A DNA stretch of 64,000 bases from Mycobacterium paraffinicum (GCF_001907675.1 NZ_MPNT01000002.1:62001-126000), one strand, 5' to 3'; shown: positions 35,284 to 44,681, counted from the stretch's first letter. The notes: generated from the sequence alone by a model not told the origin. Program-made: numbers and translations.

Positions 35284-35997
35284 ATGACTTCCCGGCCCCT
35301 GGAGACCGCGCTCGAAGCGAGCTTCGAGCAGCTGTCCGCCGCGGTGCCCGCGGAGGTCGGCGTCGCGATCGCCCGGCCGGACCGCACCTACTCACTGGGT
35401 CGATGGTGGTCGGGTGTCGCGTGGTCGACGATCAAGGTGCCGTTGGCGATCGCGGCGCTGCGCTGCGATTGGTTGCGGGCGAAGGACCTGGCCGTCAAGG
35501 CCATCACCGAGTCCGACAACCACGCGTCGGAGCAATTGTGGTCGCACTTGGGCGATCCCGAGGAAGCGGCGCGCCGGGTGCAGGGCGTGATCGCCGAGGG
35601 CGGTGACACCGCCACGGTCGTGGAATCGCGTCGGCTCCGGCGCGGCTATACCGCGTTCGGTCAGACACAGTGGACCCTGCAGCGGCAAGCCCGGTTCGCG
35701 GCCGAGTTGCCGTCGATCCGCGATTCGTCCGACGTCATCGACCTGATGCACCGCCTCAGCACCGGTCATCGCTGGGGGCTGGCCGCCAAAGGCTTTGCGG
35801 CCAAAGGCGGTTGGGGACCGGGGACAAACGGCGACTACCTGGTGCGGCAGTTCGGGATCGTGCCCACGCCGTCGGGGCAGTGGGGCGTAGCCCTGGCCGC
35901 CAGGGTCGATGACGGGGTGCTGGAGACAGGCGTCGATGTCCTCGACACGATGTCGGAGTGGGTGCTCAGCCGACTCCCGGGCTTAGCCCGTTATTGA
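35284..35997 (+). CDS. Beta-lactamase-like serine hydrolase
   Basis: The product is 237 residues. Penicillin-recognising features are S-T-I-K (S-x-x-K, about residues 48-51) and S-D-N (E-S-D-N-H-A, about 79-84). The usual K-T-G motif is replaced by K-G-G (A-K-G-G-W-G), as in some carboxylesterase/DD-peptidase variants. There is no obvious signal peptide, so it may be cytoplasmic. The ATG at 35284 is favoured; the frame could start upstream at 35227. The M. tuberculosis region differs here, so no gene name is given. Confidence 0.72.
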   Translation: MTSRPLETALEASFEQLSAAVPAEVGVAIARPDRTYSLGRWWSGVAWSTIKVPLAIAALRCDWLRAKDLAVKAITESDNHASEQLWSHLGDPEEAARRVQGVIAEGGDTATVVESRRLRRGYTAFGQTQWTLQRQARFAAELPSIRDSSDVIDLMHRLSTGHRWGLAAKGFAAKGGWGPGTNGDYLVRQFGIVPTPSGQWGVALAARVDDGVLETGVDVLDTMSEWVLSRLPGLARY

Positions 35998-37533
35998 CGG
36001 CACCACGGCGTCGATCAGGTGCGGCCCGGGTTCGCCGAAAGCGTGGCGCAGCGCGTCGGCGAGTTCTTCGGCGGTGGTGACGCGGCGGGCCGGCACGCCC
36101 AGCCCTTCGCTGATCTTGACGAAATCCATTGTGGGACGGGATAAGTCGAGTAGGTCGAGCGCCTTGGGCCCGGGTGCCGATCCGGCCCCCACCCGCGCCA
36201 ACTCGATCCGCAGGATGTCGTAGGCGCTGTTGTCGTAGATCACGGTGGTCACGTCGAGGTGTTCCCGCGCCTGGGTCCACAACCCGGAGATCGTGTACAT
36301 CGCGGATCCGTCGGATTCCAGGCAGAGCACCGGCCGATCGGGGGCGGCGACCGCGGCGCCCACGGCGGCCGGGATGCCGTACCCGATCGCCCCGCCGGTC
36401 AACGTCAGCCAGTCATGGGCCGGCGCGCCCGCGGTGGCCTGGGCGAGCAGCAGGCCGGAGGTGTTCGACTCGTCGACGACGATCGCGCCCTCCGGCAGCA
36501 GCGCCCCGATCACGTCGGCCGCCGATGCGGACGTCAGGGCACCCCCCGGCAGCTGGGGCCGCGCCGCAACGGCAACGGGCGCAACGGTTCCGGGCGCCAG
36601 CTCGTCGGCCACCGCGGCGAGCGCCTCGGCGGCACCGCTGTGCCCGGCGAGCAGATGCACCTCACAGCCGGCCGGGACGAGGTCGCTGGGCATGCCCGGG
36701 TAGGCGAAGAAGGACACCGGCGACTTGGCGCCCGCCAACACCAGATGCTTGGCACCGTCCAGCTGGGCGGTGGCGGCCTCGGCGAAGTAGGCCAGCCGCT
36801 CGACGGCCGGAACGCCCGCGCCGCGCTCCAGCCGGGTGGGGAACGTCTCGCACAGCACCCGCGCGCCGGTCGCCTGCGCGATCCGCGCGGCCGCGGCAAG
36901 GCCCGGTCCGCGGGTGGCGTCGCCGCCGATCATGATGACCGTGGGTTCCCCCGAGCGCAGCACCTCGATCACCTCGAACGCCAATCGCGGTTCAGCCCCC
37001 GCCGGCCCCGCGGGTGTCGTCCCGACGGGCTGCGCCCCGTCCGACCATGACGCGTCGGCGGGCAGAATGAGCGTCGAGATCAGCGAGCCCGCGCAGCTCG
37101 CGGCGATCGCCTCCGCGGCGTCGGACGCGACGTCCGCGGTGCGTTCGGTGCGACGCACCCACCCCGAGACGGTTCCGGCGAGCGCGTCGATGTCGGATTC
37201 CAGTGGGGCGTCGTACTTTTTGTGATAGGTGGCGTGGTCGCCGACGACCACCACCATCGGCACCTGAGCGCGTCGGGCGTTGTGCAGGTTGGCCAGGCCG
37301 TTGCCCAGGCCGGGGCCCAGGTGCAACAGCACCGCCGCCGGCCGGCCGGCGATTCGCGCGTAGCCATCCGCCGCCCCGGTGGCGACACCCTCGAACAGGG
37401 CCAGCACGCCGCGCATTTGGGGGACGGCGTCCAACGCGGCCACGAAATGCATCTCCGAGGTGCCCGGGTTGGCGAAGCACACGTCGACGCCGCCGTCGAC
37501 CAGGGTGTTGATCAGGGCCTGGGCACCGTTCAC
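35983..37533 (-). CDS. ilvX: Thiamine-diphosphate enzyme IlvX (acetolactate-synthase-like)
   Basis: The product is 516 residues from the GTG at 37531-37533, which follows GGAGG. The N-terminal TPP domain has G-V-D-V-C-F-A-N-P-G-T-S-E (about 14-26) and Glu in L-F-E-G-V-A-T-G-A-A. The middle domain and the C-terminal D-G-S-A-M-Y-T-I...N-S-A-Y (TPP-Mg site) follow. M. tuberculosis Rv3509c is annotated ilvX. The last 15 bases overlap the convergent hydrolase gene. It overlaps the amidohydrolase by four bases (GTGA), so the two are coupled. The substrate is not known; it is not a proven acetolactate synthase. Confidence 0.88.
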   Translation of the reverse strand: MNGAQALINTLVDGGVDVCFANPGTSEMHFVAALDAVPQMRGVLALFEGVATGAADGYARIAGRPAAVLLHLGPGLGNGLANLHNARRAQVPMVVVVGDHATYHKKYDAPLESDIDALAGTVSGWVRRTERTADVASDAAEAIAASCAGSLISTLILPADASWSDGAQPVGTTPAGPAGAEPRLAFEVIEVLRSGEPTVIMIGGDATRGPGLAAAARIAQATGARVLCETFPTRLERGAGVPAVERLAYFAEAATAQLDGAKHLVLAGAKSPVSFFAYPGMPSDLVPAGCEVHLLAGHSGAAEALAAVADELAPGTVAPVAVAARPQLPGGALTSASAADVIGALLPEGAIVVDESNTSGLLLAQATAGAPAHDWLTLTGGAIGYGIPAAVGAAVAAPDRPVLCLESDGSAMYTISGLWTQAREHLDVTTVIYDNSAYDILRIELARVGAGSAPGPKALDLLDLSRPTMDFVKISEGLGVPARRVTTAEELADALRHAFGEPGPHLIDAVVPSITG

Positions 37534-38354
37534 GTGACTGCCTCCAGTTCGAAAACGCGCTCGGCGTTGCCGTGCAAGAAGTCTCGGCGGCACTCGTCGG
37601 ACAGGTCGAGGTCCGCCAGCCCAGCCAGGGCGTGCGCGTGGGTGATCATCGGATAGTTGGTGCCGAACAGGACTTTGCGTTGTCCGGTACCGGTTTTCAT
37701 GAACCGGATCAGCTCGTCCGGAAGTCGTTTGATCGTGTAGGCCGAGGTATCGATGTAGACGTTCTCGTGTTTACGGGCGACCGCGACCATCTCCTCGGTC
37801 CATGGATAGCCGACGTGTCCGCACACGATCACCAGCTCGGGAAAGTCGAGGGCGATTTGGTCGATGTAAGGAATGGGCCGGCCCGTCTCCGAGGGCCGCA
37901 GCGGACCGGTATGACCCACCTGGGTGCAGAACGGCACCCCCAGCTCCACGCATTCGGCGAACAGCGGGTAGTAGCGGCGGTCGGTGGGCGGCGCGTTCCA
38001 CAACCACGGCACCACCCGAAGGCCCAGGAATCCCTCCCGAACTCGGCGGCGCAGGTCGCGGACCGCTTCCATCGGGCGGTCGAGGTCGACCGCGGCCAGC
38101 CCGCCAAACCGGTTCGGGTGCAGGCTGATCCACTCGGCGACCTCGTCGTTGGAGATCAGATCCTGCCCCCCGGGGCCGCGCCACGCGCTGAGCAGCCCGA
38201 AGCGGACGCCGGCGGCGTCCATCGTCGCGACGCTCGCCTCGATCGGGACGTCGGCGTCCGGTATTGAGTCGCCGGTCCAGCGCCGCAGCGACGCCAGCAT
38301 GTCGCTGCGCAGGAACCGTGCGGTGGGGTGCTGCATCCACACATCGACCGTCAT
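37530..38354 (-). CDS. Amidohydrolase family protein (Rv3510c-like)
   Basis: The product is 274 residues of the amidohydrolase_2 type (related to aminocarboxymuconate-semialdehyde decarboxylase). It shows M-T-V-D-V-W-M-Q-H-P near the start, C-T-Q-V-G-H-T-G (about 142-149), I-V-C-G-H-V-G-Y-P-W (about 178-187) and F-G-T-N-Y-P (metal ligand region). The ATG at 38354 (M-T-V) is chosen over M-I-A-M at 38363. It lies upstream of ilvX, with GTGA overlap, matching Rv3510c next to Rv3509c. Reaction unknown; decarboxylase or hydrolase. Confidence 0.82.
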   Translation of the reverse strand: MTVDVWMQHPTARFLRSDMLASLRRWTGDSIPDADVPIEASVATMDAAGVRFGLLSAWRGPGGQDLISNDEVAEWISLHPNRFGGLAAVDLDRPMEAVRDLRRRVREGFLGLRVVPWLWNAPPTDRRYYPLFAECVELGVPFCTQVGHTGPLRPSETGRPIPYIDQIALDFPELVIVCGHVGYPWTEEMVAVARKHENVYIDTSAYTIKRLPDELIRFMKTGTGQRKVLFGTNYPMITHAHALAGLADLDLSDECRRDFLHGNAERVFELEAVT

Positions 38355-38378
38355 CGCGATCAACAGTAGACGCCGCGG

Positions 38379-39146
38379 CTACAGGGCCAGCGCGGCGCGG
38401 GCGCAGGCGTGCGTCCGCTGGGCGTGCCCGCCGCCGAACAGCACGACGTGCGCCAGCAGAGGGAACAGCTGGTGCAGCCCGATGCGGTTGCGCCAGCCGG
38501 CGCGCAACGGCCTCACCTGCTCGTAGCCGTCGACGATGGTGTCGTAGTGCGGGCAGCCGAACAGCGCGAGCATCGCCAGATCGCTCTCGCGGTGGCCGGC
38601 GTGCGCCGCCGGGTCGATCAGCACCACCCCGTCGGGCGTCCACATCACGTTGCCGCCCCACAGGTCGCCGTGCAGCCGGGCGGGCCGGTCGTCGTCGTCG
38701 AAGTCGCCGGCGCGGCACCGCTGGATGACGGCGTCGATCGCGCCGCGGGTGGCGGCCTCGAGCCGCGCCGCGGCCAGTTCGGCCATCGGCGCCAGCCGCT
38801 CCTCGGCGTAAAACTCGCCCCACCGGGGGTGCCGCCGCAGCGACATCGGCAGCGGCTGGGAAAGCGGCCCGAAGAACCCGGGCCCGTCCCATCCTTCGGG
38901 CCCGGCGCCGAACGCCGGGGCGCCGGCATCGTGCGTGACGGCCAACCGGCCACCGAACGCCCGCGCCGCCTCGCGCGTCGGCGTCACCGAGTCCAGCCGC
39001 CCCAGGGTCAGGCTCGTCGCGTCGACGGAAACCACTTGGGCGCACGGCACGCCGCCATCGACGCCGGCCAGCCACCGCAGCCCGGCGGCTTCCCACCCGA
39101 AGTAGCCACTGGGGGCGGCGGGGTCTTGTTTGACGAAGTGGGTCAA
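38379..39146 (-). CDS. Fructosamine-kinase-family protein
   Basis: The product is 255 residues from a TTG at 39144-39146. Its start codon overlaps the fadD19 stop (TTGA), which suggests translation coupled to fadD19. Kinase features are E-A-A-G-L-R-W-L, R-L-H-G-D-L-W-G-G-N-V-M-W (about 170-182, the catalytic-loop H-G-D-x-x-x-x-N) and V-V-L-I-D-P-A-A-H-A-G-H-R-E (Mg2+ Asp). The FN3K family phosphorylates ketosamines or small sugars. It sits in the KstR-controlled fadD19 transcript; I do not recall it there in M. tuberculosis. Confidence 0.8.
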   Translation of the reverse strand: MTHFVKQDPAAPSGYFGWEAAGLRWLAGVDGGVPCAQVVSVDATSLTLGRLDSVTPTREAARAFGGRLAVTHDAGAPAFGAGPEGWDGPGFFGPLSQPLPMSLRRHPRWGEFYAEERLAPMAELAAARLEAATRGAIDAVIQRCRAGDFDDDDRPARLHGDLWGGNVMWTPDGVVLIDPAAHAGHRESDLAMLALFGCPHYDTIVDGYEQVRPLRAGWRNRIGLHQLFPLLAHVVLFGGGHAQRTHACARAALAL

Positions 39147-40795
39147 GCGGTTACGTGCGCGGCGTGCACGTCGTCGGCGGGCCGCGCCTCGGTCTGCTCC
39201 TTGGCCCAGCGGTAGTCGGGTTTGCCGGCCGGTGAGCGCTTGACCTCGTCGACCAGCCAAAGGCTACGCGGCACTTTGTATCCCGCGATCTCGGAGCGCA
39301 CGAAGCGGTCCAGTTCGGCGAGCGTGGGCCGGGTCCCCGGCCGCGCCTGCACGACGGCGGCCACGTGCTGCCCGTACCGGGGGTCGGGCACGCCGACCAC
39401 CAGGGCGTCGAAGACGTCGGGATGGCCCTTGAGCGCCGCCTCGACCTCCTCGGGGTAGATCTTCTCGCCGCCGCTGTTGATCGACACCGAGCCGCGGCCC
39501 AGCATCGTGACGGTGCCGTCCTCCTCGACGAGCGCCCAGTCACCCGGAATCGCATAGCGGACACCGTTGATGGTCTTGAACGTCTCCGCGGTCTTCTTTT
39601 CGTCCTTGTAGTAACCGACCGGGATGTTGCCCTTCTTGGCGATGAAGCCGCGCACCCCGGAGCCGGGCTTGACCTCGTTGCCGTCCTCGTCGAGCACGAC
39701 CGTGCGGTGGTCGATGGTCACGCGCGGGCCGCCGCTGTGCGGGGCGTCTTTCGCGACGACGCTGGTGCCACCGAATCCGGTCTCCGAGGAGCCGATGGAG
39801 TCGGTGATGACCCGGTTGGGCAACAACTCGAGGAGCTTCTCCTTGATGCTCGGCGAGAACAGCGCCGCCGTGCTGGCGAGCAGGAACAGCGACGACAGGT
39901 CGTATTGGTTCCCCTGCTCCTGGTGGGCCAGCAGCGCGTCGAGTAAGGGCCGCGCCATCGCGTCCCCGGTGAAGAACAGCAGGTTGACCTTGTGCTCGTG
40001 GATCGTGCGCCAGACCTCGTCGGCGTTGAATTCCGGTGCGAGCACGGTGGTTTGACCCGAGAAGATCGACATCCAGGTGGCCGACTGGGTGGCGCCGTGG
40101 ATCATCGGCGGGATCGGGTAGCGGACCATCGGCGGGTTGGCGGCCGCCGCCTTGGCCAGGTCGTGCTCGTCCTCGACGAATTGGCCTGTCGCGAAGTCGG
40201 TTCCGCCGAAGAGCACCCGGTAGATGTCCTCATGACGCCACATCACGCCCTTGGGAAAGCCCGTCGTGCCACCGGTATACAGCAGGTAGATGTCGTCGGC
40301 GCTGCGTTCGCCGAAGTCGCGCTCGGGGGAACCCTGCGCGATCGCCGAGTAGAACTCGACCCCGCCGTAGCGCTGGTAGTCGTTGTCGGAACCGTCCTCG
40401 ATGACCAGGATCGTCTTGACGTTGGGCGTGTCCGGGAGCACGTTGGCCACCCGGTCCGAGTACTGGCGCTCGTGAACCAGGGCGACCATGTCGGAGTTGT
40501 CGAACAGGTAGCGCAGCTCGCCCTCGACGTAGCGGTAGTTGACGTTGACCAGGATGGCGCCCGCCTTGACGATGCCGAGCATCGCGATGACGATCTCGAT
40601 GCGGTTGCGGCAGTACAGCCCGACCTTGTCGTCCTTTTTCACCCCCTGGTCGATCAGGTAGTGGGCGAGGCGGTTGGCCTTCTCCTCTAGTTGCGCGTAC
40701 GTCAGCTTCTCGTCGCCGCAGATCAGGGCGACACGGTCCGGCACGGCGTCGATGGCGTGCTCTGCGAGATCGGCAATATTCAGGGCCACGGCCAC
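39143..40795 (-). CDS. fadD19: Acyl-CoA ligase FadD19
   Basis: The product is 550 residues from a GTG at 40793-40795 ([10 protein letters not shown]). ANL motifs are [13 protein letters not shown] (ATP loop), [11 protein letters not shown] and G-D-W-A with R-G-S-V. It matches M. tuberculosis FadD19 closely, a steroid-CoA ligase that activates the cholesterol C26 side-chain carboxylate. It is divergent from echA19 around a KstR site. The frame extends to 40837 but that part precedes the family N-terminus. Confidence 0.94.
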   Translation of the reverse strand: MAVALNIADLAEHAIDAVPDRVALICGDEKLTYAQLEEKANRLAHYLIDQGVKKDDKVGLYCRNRIEIVIAMLGIVKAGAILVNVNYRYVEGELRYLFDNSDMVALVHERQYSDRVANVLPDTPNVKTILVIEDGSDNDYQRYGGVEFYSAIAQGSPERDFGERSADDIYLLYTGGTTGFPKGVMWRHEDIYRVLFGGTDFATGQFVEDEHDLAKAAAANPPMVRYPIPPMIHGATQSATWMSIFSGQTTVLAPEFNADEVWRTIHEHKVNLLFFTGDAMARPLLDALLAHQEQGNQYDLSSLFLLASTAALFSPSIKEKLLELLPNRVITDSIGSSETGFGGTSVVAKDAPHSGGPRVTIDHRTVVLDEDGNEVKPGSGVRGFIAKKGNIPVGYYKDEKKTAETFKTINGVRYAIPGDWALVEEDGTVTMLGRGSVSINSGGEKIYPEEVEAALKGHPDVFDALVVGVPDPRYGQHVAAVVQARPGTRPTLAELDRFVRSEIAGYKVPRSLWLVDEVKRSPAGKPDYRWAKEQTEARPADDVHAAHVTA

Positions 40796-40800
40796 CAAAT

Positions 40801-40814
40801 TAGAACGTGTTACA
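40801..40814. promoter_or_regulatory. KstR operator between fadD19 and echA19
   Basis: TAGAACGTGTTACA matches TAGAAC-N2-GTTCTA except in the last arm. It begins six bases upstream of the fadD19 start codon and 46 bases before echA19. Confidence 0.8.
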
Positions 40815-40859
40815 TTTCTTGACAAGCTGATGCTCATTGTCGAGGGAAAGGCGGTAGCC

Positions 40860-41681
40860 GTGGCGGAGGCTCCAGCAAACGAACAGACCGGGCTCTCTGA
40901 AGCAGATGCGCTAGTGGAACAGCGCGGTCACACCCTCATCGTCACGTTGAACCGACCGCACGCGCGCAACGCGCTGAGCACCGAAATGATGGAAATCATG
41001 GTGCAGGCCTGGGACCGCGTCGACAACGACGACGACATCCGCTGCTGCATCCTGACCGGCGCCGGCGGATACTTCTGCGCGGGCATGGACCTCAAGACAG
41101 CAACCAAGAGGCCGCCGGGCGACTCGTTCAAGGACGGCAGCTACGACCCGTCGCGGATCGACGCCCTGCTGAAGGGTCGCCGGCTCACCAAGCCGCTCAT
41201 CGCGGCAGTCGAGGGCCCAGCGATCGCCGGCGGCACCGAGATCCTGCAGGGCACCGACATCCGCATCGCCGGCGAGAGCGCCAAGTTCGGCATCTCGGAG
41301 GCCAAGTGGAGCCTGTACCCGATGGGCGGGTCGGCCGTGCGGCTGGTGCGGCAGATCCCCTACACGGTCGCCTGCGACCTGCTGCTGACCGGCCGGCACA
41401 TCACCGCCGCCGAGGCCAAGGAGATGGGCCTGATCGGGTATGTGGTGCCCGACGGGCAGGCGTTGTCCAAGGCGCTCGAGATCGCAGAGGTGATCGCCAA
41501 TAACGGGCCTTTAGCCGTGCAGGCGATCCTGCGGGCGATCCGCGCGACCGAGGGCATGCCCGAGAACGAGGCGTTCAAGATCGACACCCAGATCGGCATC
41601 AAGGTCTTCCTGTCCGACGACGCCAAGGAAGGCCCCCGGGCGTTCGCCGAGAAGCGCAAGCCCAACTTCCAGAACCGCTGA
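40860..41681 (+). CDS. echA19: Enoyl-CoA hydratase EchA19
   Basis: The product is 273 residues, the usual crotonase length. Features are [18 protein letters not shown] (oxyanion), [11 protein letters not shown] (catalytic Glu region) and the trimer-forming C-terminal helix. M. tuberculosis EchA19 hydrates the steroid side-chain enoyl-CoA. The GTG at 40860 is chosen because an AAAGGCGG site precedes it; an ATG at 40830 would add ten residues and is a real alternative. Confidence 0.92.
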   Translation: MAEAPANEQTGLSEADALVEQRGHTLIVTLNRPHARNALSTEMMEIMVQAWDRVDNDDDIRCCILTGAGGYFCAGMDLKTATKRPPGDSFKDGSYDPSRIDALLKGRRLTKPLIAAVEGPAIAGGTEILQGTDIRIAGESAKFGISEAKWSLYPMGGSAVRLVRQIPYTVACDLLLTGRHITAAEAKEMGLIGYVVPDGQALSKALEIAEVIANNGPLAVQAILRAIRATEGMPENEAFKIDTQIGIKVFLSDDAKEGPRAFAEKRKPNFQNR

Positions 41682-41699
41682 CCGCACCGTCGCGCCGCG

Positions 41700-41754
41700 C
41701 GTGAACTCAGGGCGGTTTTCCGGCCGGATTTCCGCCCTGGCTTCACGTTGGGCG
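41700..41754. repeat. 55-bp palindromic repeat, left copy
   Basis: The left copy begins with a 37-bp core (41700-41736) identical to 42622-42658. The following six bases differ, and then TCACGTT-x-GGCGC is shared again. Within it GTGAACTCAGGGCGG pairs imperfectly with CCGCCCTGGCTTCAC, so it can form a long hairpin and may act as a terminator after echA19. Confidence 0.8.
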
Positions 41755-41786
41755 CGGCTGTCGGTAGCCCGAGACACACTGCCCGC

Positions 41787-42626
41787 GTGTCGGAACCTTT
41801 TGTCGGCAGCGAAGCACTCGCATCCGGGTGGCTGACTCGGCACCGGCTGCGAACCCGATTCGCCGCAATCTATCCCGACGTCTACGTCCCATGCGGCGTG
41901 GAACTGAGCGCTACGACGCGCGCCCATGCCGCCTGGCTCTGGTCGCGGCGCCGGGGCGTCGTCGCCGGGCATTCCGCGTCGGCGCTGCACGGCGCCAAGT
42001 GGGTCGAAGGCCGGACGCCTGCTCAATTGCTGTACGAGCACCGTCGGCCACCGATCGGGATTCGCACCTGGTCGGATCAAGTCTCCTTGGATGAGACCCA
42101 GCTGGTCGGCGGCATTGTCACCACCACGCCCGCACGCACCGCTTTCGACTTGGCCTGCCGCAACCCCACCGGCACGGCGGTCGCCGCCATCGACGCACTC
42201 GCCCGGGCCACCAACCTCAAGATCGCGGACGTCGAATTGCTCGCCGATCGTTACCGCGGCCGCCGGGGCGTTCGGCGCGCGAGGCGGGCGTTGACGCTCG
42301 TCGACGCCGGCGCCGAGTCACCGCGCGAGACGTGGCTGCGGCTGCTGCTCATCGAGGCCGGCTATCCGCGGCCTCGGACACAGATCCCGGTCTACGGCGA
42401 ATACGGCGAGCTGATCGCCGTCCTCGATATGGGGTGGGAGGACGCCAAAATCGCGCTCGAGTACGAAGGCGATCATCACCGCACCGACCGCAGGCAATTT
42501 CGCAGGGATATCGCCCGCTTCGACGCGCTGGCCGGCCTGGGGTGGACCGCCATCCGGGTCACGGCCGAAGACACCCCGGGCGGCATCATCGCCCGGGTGG
42601 CCGCCGCTTGGGCACGCCGAACGTGA
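41787..42626 (+). CDS. DUF559-like nuclease-fold protein (Rv3517-like)
   Basis: The product is 279 residues, starting at GTG 41787. The N-terminal part resembles a winged-helix domain (V-G-S-E-A-L-A-S-G-W-L-T-R). The C-terminal part looks like a PD-(D/E)XK fold: E-T-W-L-R-L-L-L-I-E-A-G-Y, V-L-D-M-G-W, A-L-E-Y-E-G-D-H-H-R-T and D-R-R-Q-F-R-R-D. The gene position next to cyp142 matches Rv3517, a conserved hypothetical. Its stop codon falls inside the right copy of a 55-bp repeat. Nuclease activity is only inferred. Confidence 0.78.
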   Translation: MSEPFVGSEALASGWLTRHRLRTRFAAIYPDVYVPCGVELSATTRAHAAWLWSRRRGVVAGHSASALHGAKWVEGRTPAQLLYEHRRPPIGIRTWSDQVSLDETQLVGGIVTTTPARTAFDLACRNPTGTAVAAIDALARATNLKIADVELLADRYRGRRGVRRARRALTLVDAGAESPRETWLRLLLIEAGYPRPRTQIPVYGEYGELIAVLDMGWEDAKIALEYEGDHHRTDRRQFRRDIARFDALAGLGWTAIRVTAEDTPGGIIARVAAAWARRT

Positions 42627-42676
42627 ACTCAGGGCGGTTTTCCGGCCGGATTTCCGCCATCAGATCACGTTCGGCG
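42622..42676. repeat. 55-bp palindromic repeat, right copy
   Basis: This copy contains the TGA stop of the preceding gene (42624-42626). Its 37-bp core is identical to the left copy and has the same orientation, so the two are direct repeats flanking one gene. The right arm is more diverged and the hairpin is shorter. Confidence 0.8.
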
Positions 42677-42686
42677 CATGAGGGGC

Positions 42687-43880
42687 CTAGCCCAGCGGCG
42701 CGCTCGGCGTGAACGCCACCGGCATCTTCTCCAGCCCGGAGACGAAGTTGGCCGGCCGCAGGGGCAGGTCGGTGTCCGACGCCAGCCGCATGTCCGGCAG
42801 ACGTTGCAGCAGCCGGCTCTGCATGATGGACAGCTCCAACCGGGCGAGCTGGTTGCCGAGGCAGAAGTGCGTCCCGAAGCCGAAGGCCAGGTGGTTGTTC
42901 GGGTAGCGCTCGATGTTGAAGGTTTCCGGGTCGTCGAAGACCTTCTCGTCGAAGTTCGCCGATTCGAACAGCAGGATCATCTTCTCGCCCTGGCGCAGTT
43001 GGGCGCCGTGGAACTCGGTGTCCGCGGTGATCGTGCGTGCCATGTTCTTCACCGGCGCGGTCCAGCGCAGCATCTCCTCGATCGCGTTGGGCAGCAGGCT
43101 CAGGTCGGTCGCCAGGCGGCGGTGCTGATCGGGATGCAGCAGCAGCTGCCGCGTCCCGCCGGACAGCGTGTGGCGCGTGGTCTCGTCGCCGCCGATCAAC
43201 AGCAGCAGGACCTCGGTGACGATCTGGTGGTCCTCGAGCCGCGAGCCCTCGACCTCCGCGTGCACGAGGACGCTGACCAGGTCGTCGGTCGGTTCGGACT
43301 TGCGGGCCTCGATCATGCCCATCATGTACTGGCTGTAGGCCGCGAACGCGTCCATGGTGACCTGGAAATCGGACTCAGCGGCGGTGCTGCTCAAAAAGCT
43401 GACCAGGTCGTCGGACCACTTGAGGAACATCTTGCGCTCTTCGGGACGCACGCCGAGCATGTCGCCGATCACGGCCATCGGCAGGGGCGCCGCGAGGTCC
43501 CAGACGAAGTCACACTCGCCGCGTTCACACACCGCGTCGATCAGCGTGTCACACAGCGAAACAATCTTCGTCTCAAGGTCTTTGACACGCTTGCGGGTGA
43601 AGCCGGAGTTGACGAGCTTGCGGCGCAACAGATGTTGCGGATCGTCCATTTCGATCATCATCTCGACGCCGTCTTGATCGGGCCGGATGCCGCCCGCGTT
43701 GGAGAACAGCTCGGGGTTGCGCTCGGCCTCGATCACCGCCTGATACGTGGAGGCGGCGGCTAATCCGTTGCGGTCCCGGAAGACCGGCTCGTGCTCACGC
43801 ATCCAGCGGTAGACGGACCGCGAATCGCCCGCGTAGAAGGCACCGTCGGTCAGATCCACATCGGGTCTGGTCATCGTCAT
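42687..43880 (-). CDS. cyp142: Cytochrome P450 CYP142
   Basis: The product is 397 residues. P450 signatures: I-helix G-G-D-E-T-T-R (about 228-234), E-E-M-L-R-W in the K-helix, and the heme loop F-G-F-G-T-H-F-C-L-G-N with the proximal Cys (about 341). It fits CYP142, a 26-monooxygenase that oxidises the cholesterol/cholestenone side chain in parallel with CYP125. It overlaps the upstream gene by four bases (ATGA), so the two are coupled. Confidence 0.94.
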   Translation of the reverse strand: MTMTRPDVDLTDGAFYAGDSRSVYRWMREHEPVFRDRNGLAAASTYQAVIEAERNPELFSNAGGIRPDQDGVEMMIEMDDPQHLLRRKLVNSGFTRKRVKDLETKIVSLCDTLIDAVCERGECDFVWDLAAPLPMAVIGDMLGVRPEERKMFLKWSDDLVSFLSSTAAESDFQVTMDAFAAYSQYMMGMIEARKSEPTDDLVSVLVHAEVEGSRLEDHQIVTEVLLLLIGGDETTRHTLSGGTRQLLLHPDQHRRLATDLSLLPNAIEEMLRWTAPVKNMARTITADTEFHGAQLRQGEKMILLFESANFDEKVFDDPETFNIERYPNNHLAFGFGTHFCLGNQLARLELSIMQSRLLQRLPDMRLASDTDLPLRPANFVSGLEKMPVAFTPSAPLG

Positions 43881-44593
43881 GAGATCTCCTGGGCATCACC
43901 GAAGGACATTTGTACGTGGTCGACAGAGCTGGACACCAACGCGCGCTTCGGAAGGCCAAGCGACGCAAGTTCTTTCGAATACGGGTGCTCACCGAGCCGG
44001 ATGCTCACCCCGCCGAATCGGGTGCGAACGCCGTCCAGCGTGTGTTCGAACGCGGTTTCGCGGGTGACTCCGTCGCGGTGCGAGTAGGTGCGTTGCGACT
44101 GCTGGCGCGGGGTCAGCCGGAACGGCAGGCCGCGACGAAATTCCATGCCGATCACCGGCTGGCCGTCGATGGTGAGATCGAAGGCGAACCGGCGCCCTTC
44201 GGAAACGGCGAAGTCGCCCATCACCTTGGGATAACCCCAGATCTTGGTCCCTGCCTCCAAGGTGAACGCCTGATCGACGGGGAGATGATGGATGAACGCG
44301 CCGGCGGACTGCAGGGCACCAAGCCCACTCGCCTTGGAGCCGGGCGGATTGACCATCACGCTGGTGCCGAACTCGTGATACTGGCCCAGGTCGCCGTCGA
44401 TGTAGTGCATCAACATCAGGACCACGATGGCGCGGCCGGGAAGGTAGCGGCAGACCTGCAGGCCGCTGTAGTCGATCATCTGCTGGGCGGCATCGGCGTC
44501 GACGGAGAACATCGCCATGTGCTGATTTGCCTTGCGGATCTGCACCGGCATGGTGAGTACCGTGCCCGCGATGGTGTGCTGCGAGGCTGTCAT
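43877..44593 (-). CDS. Acetoacetate-decarboxylase-like protein (Rv3519-like)
   Basis: The product is 238 residues from ATG 44593, preceded by AGGAGAC. It resembles the ADC (acetoacetate decarboxylase) fold: F-G-T-S-V-M-V-N-P-P, E-A-G-T-K-I-W-G-Y-P-K-V-M-G and R-R-G-L-P-F. The Lys in I-W-G-Y-P-K is a candidate for the Schiff-base lysine, but this is unproven. The neighbour cyp142 follows with ATGA overlap. M. tuberculosis Rv3519 next to Rv3518c is the likely counterpart. Function unknown. Confidence 0.8.
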   Translation of the reverse strand: MTASQHTIAGTVLTMPVQIRKANQHMAMFSVDADAAQQMIDYSGLQVCRYLPGRAIVVLMLMHYIDGDLGQYHEFGTSVMVNPPGSKASGLGALQSAGAFIHHLPVDQAFTLEAGTKIWGYPKVMGDFAVSEGRRFAFDLTIDGQPVIGMEFRRGLPFRLTPRQQSQRTYSHRDGVTRETAFEHTLDGVRTRFGGVSIRLGEHPYSKELASLGLPKRALVSSSVDHVQMSFGDAQEIS

Positions 44594-44681
44594 CGGGTCT
44601 CCTGTCCTCGTGGCCACCCGTCCCCCAGCTTCGCGGGGGCACCCCCAGCGGCCGGCTTCGCGGCGCCTGTGATCGCCAATC

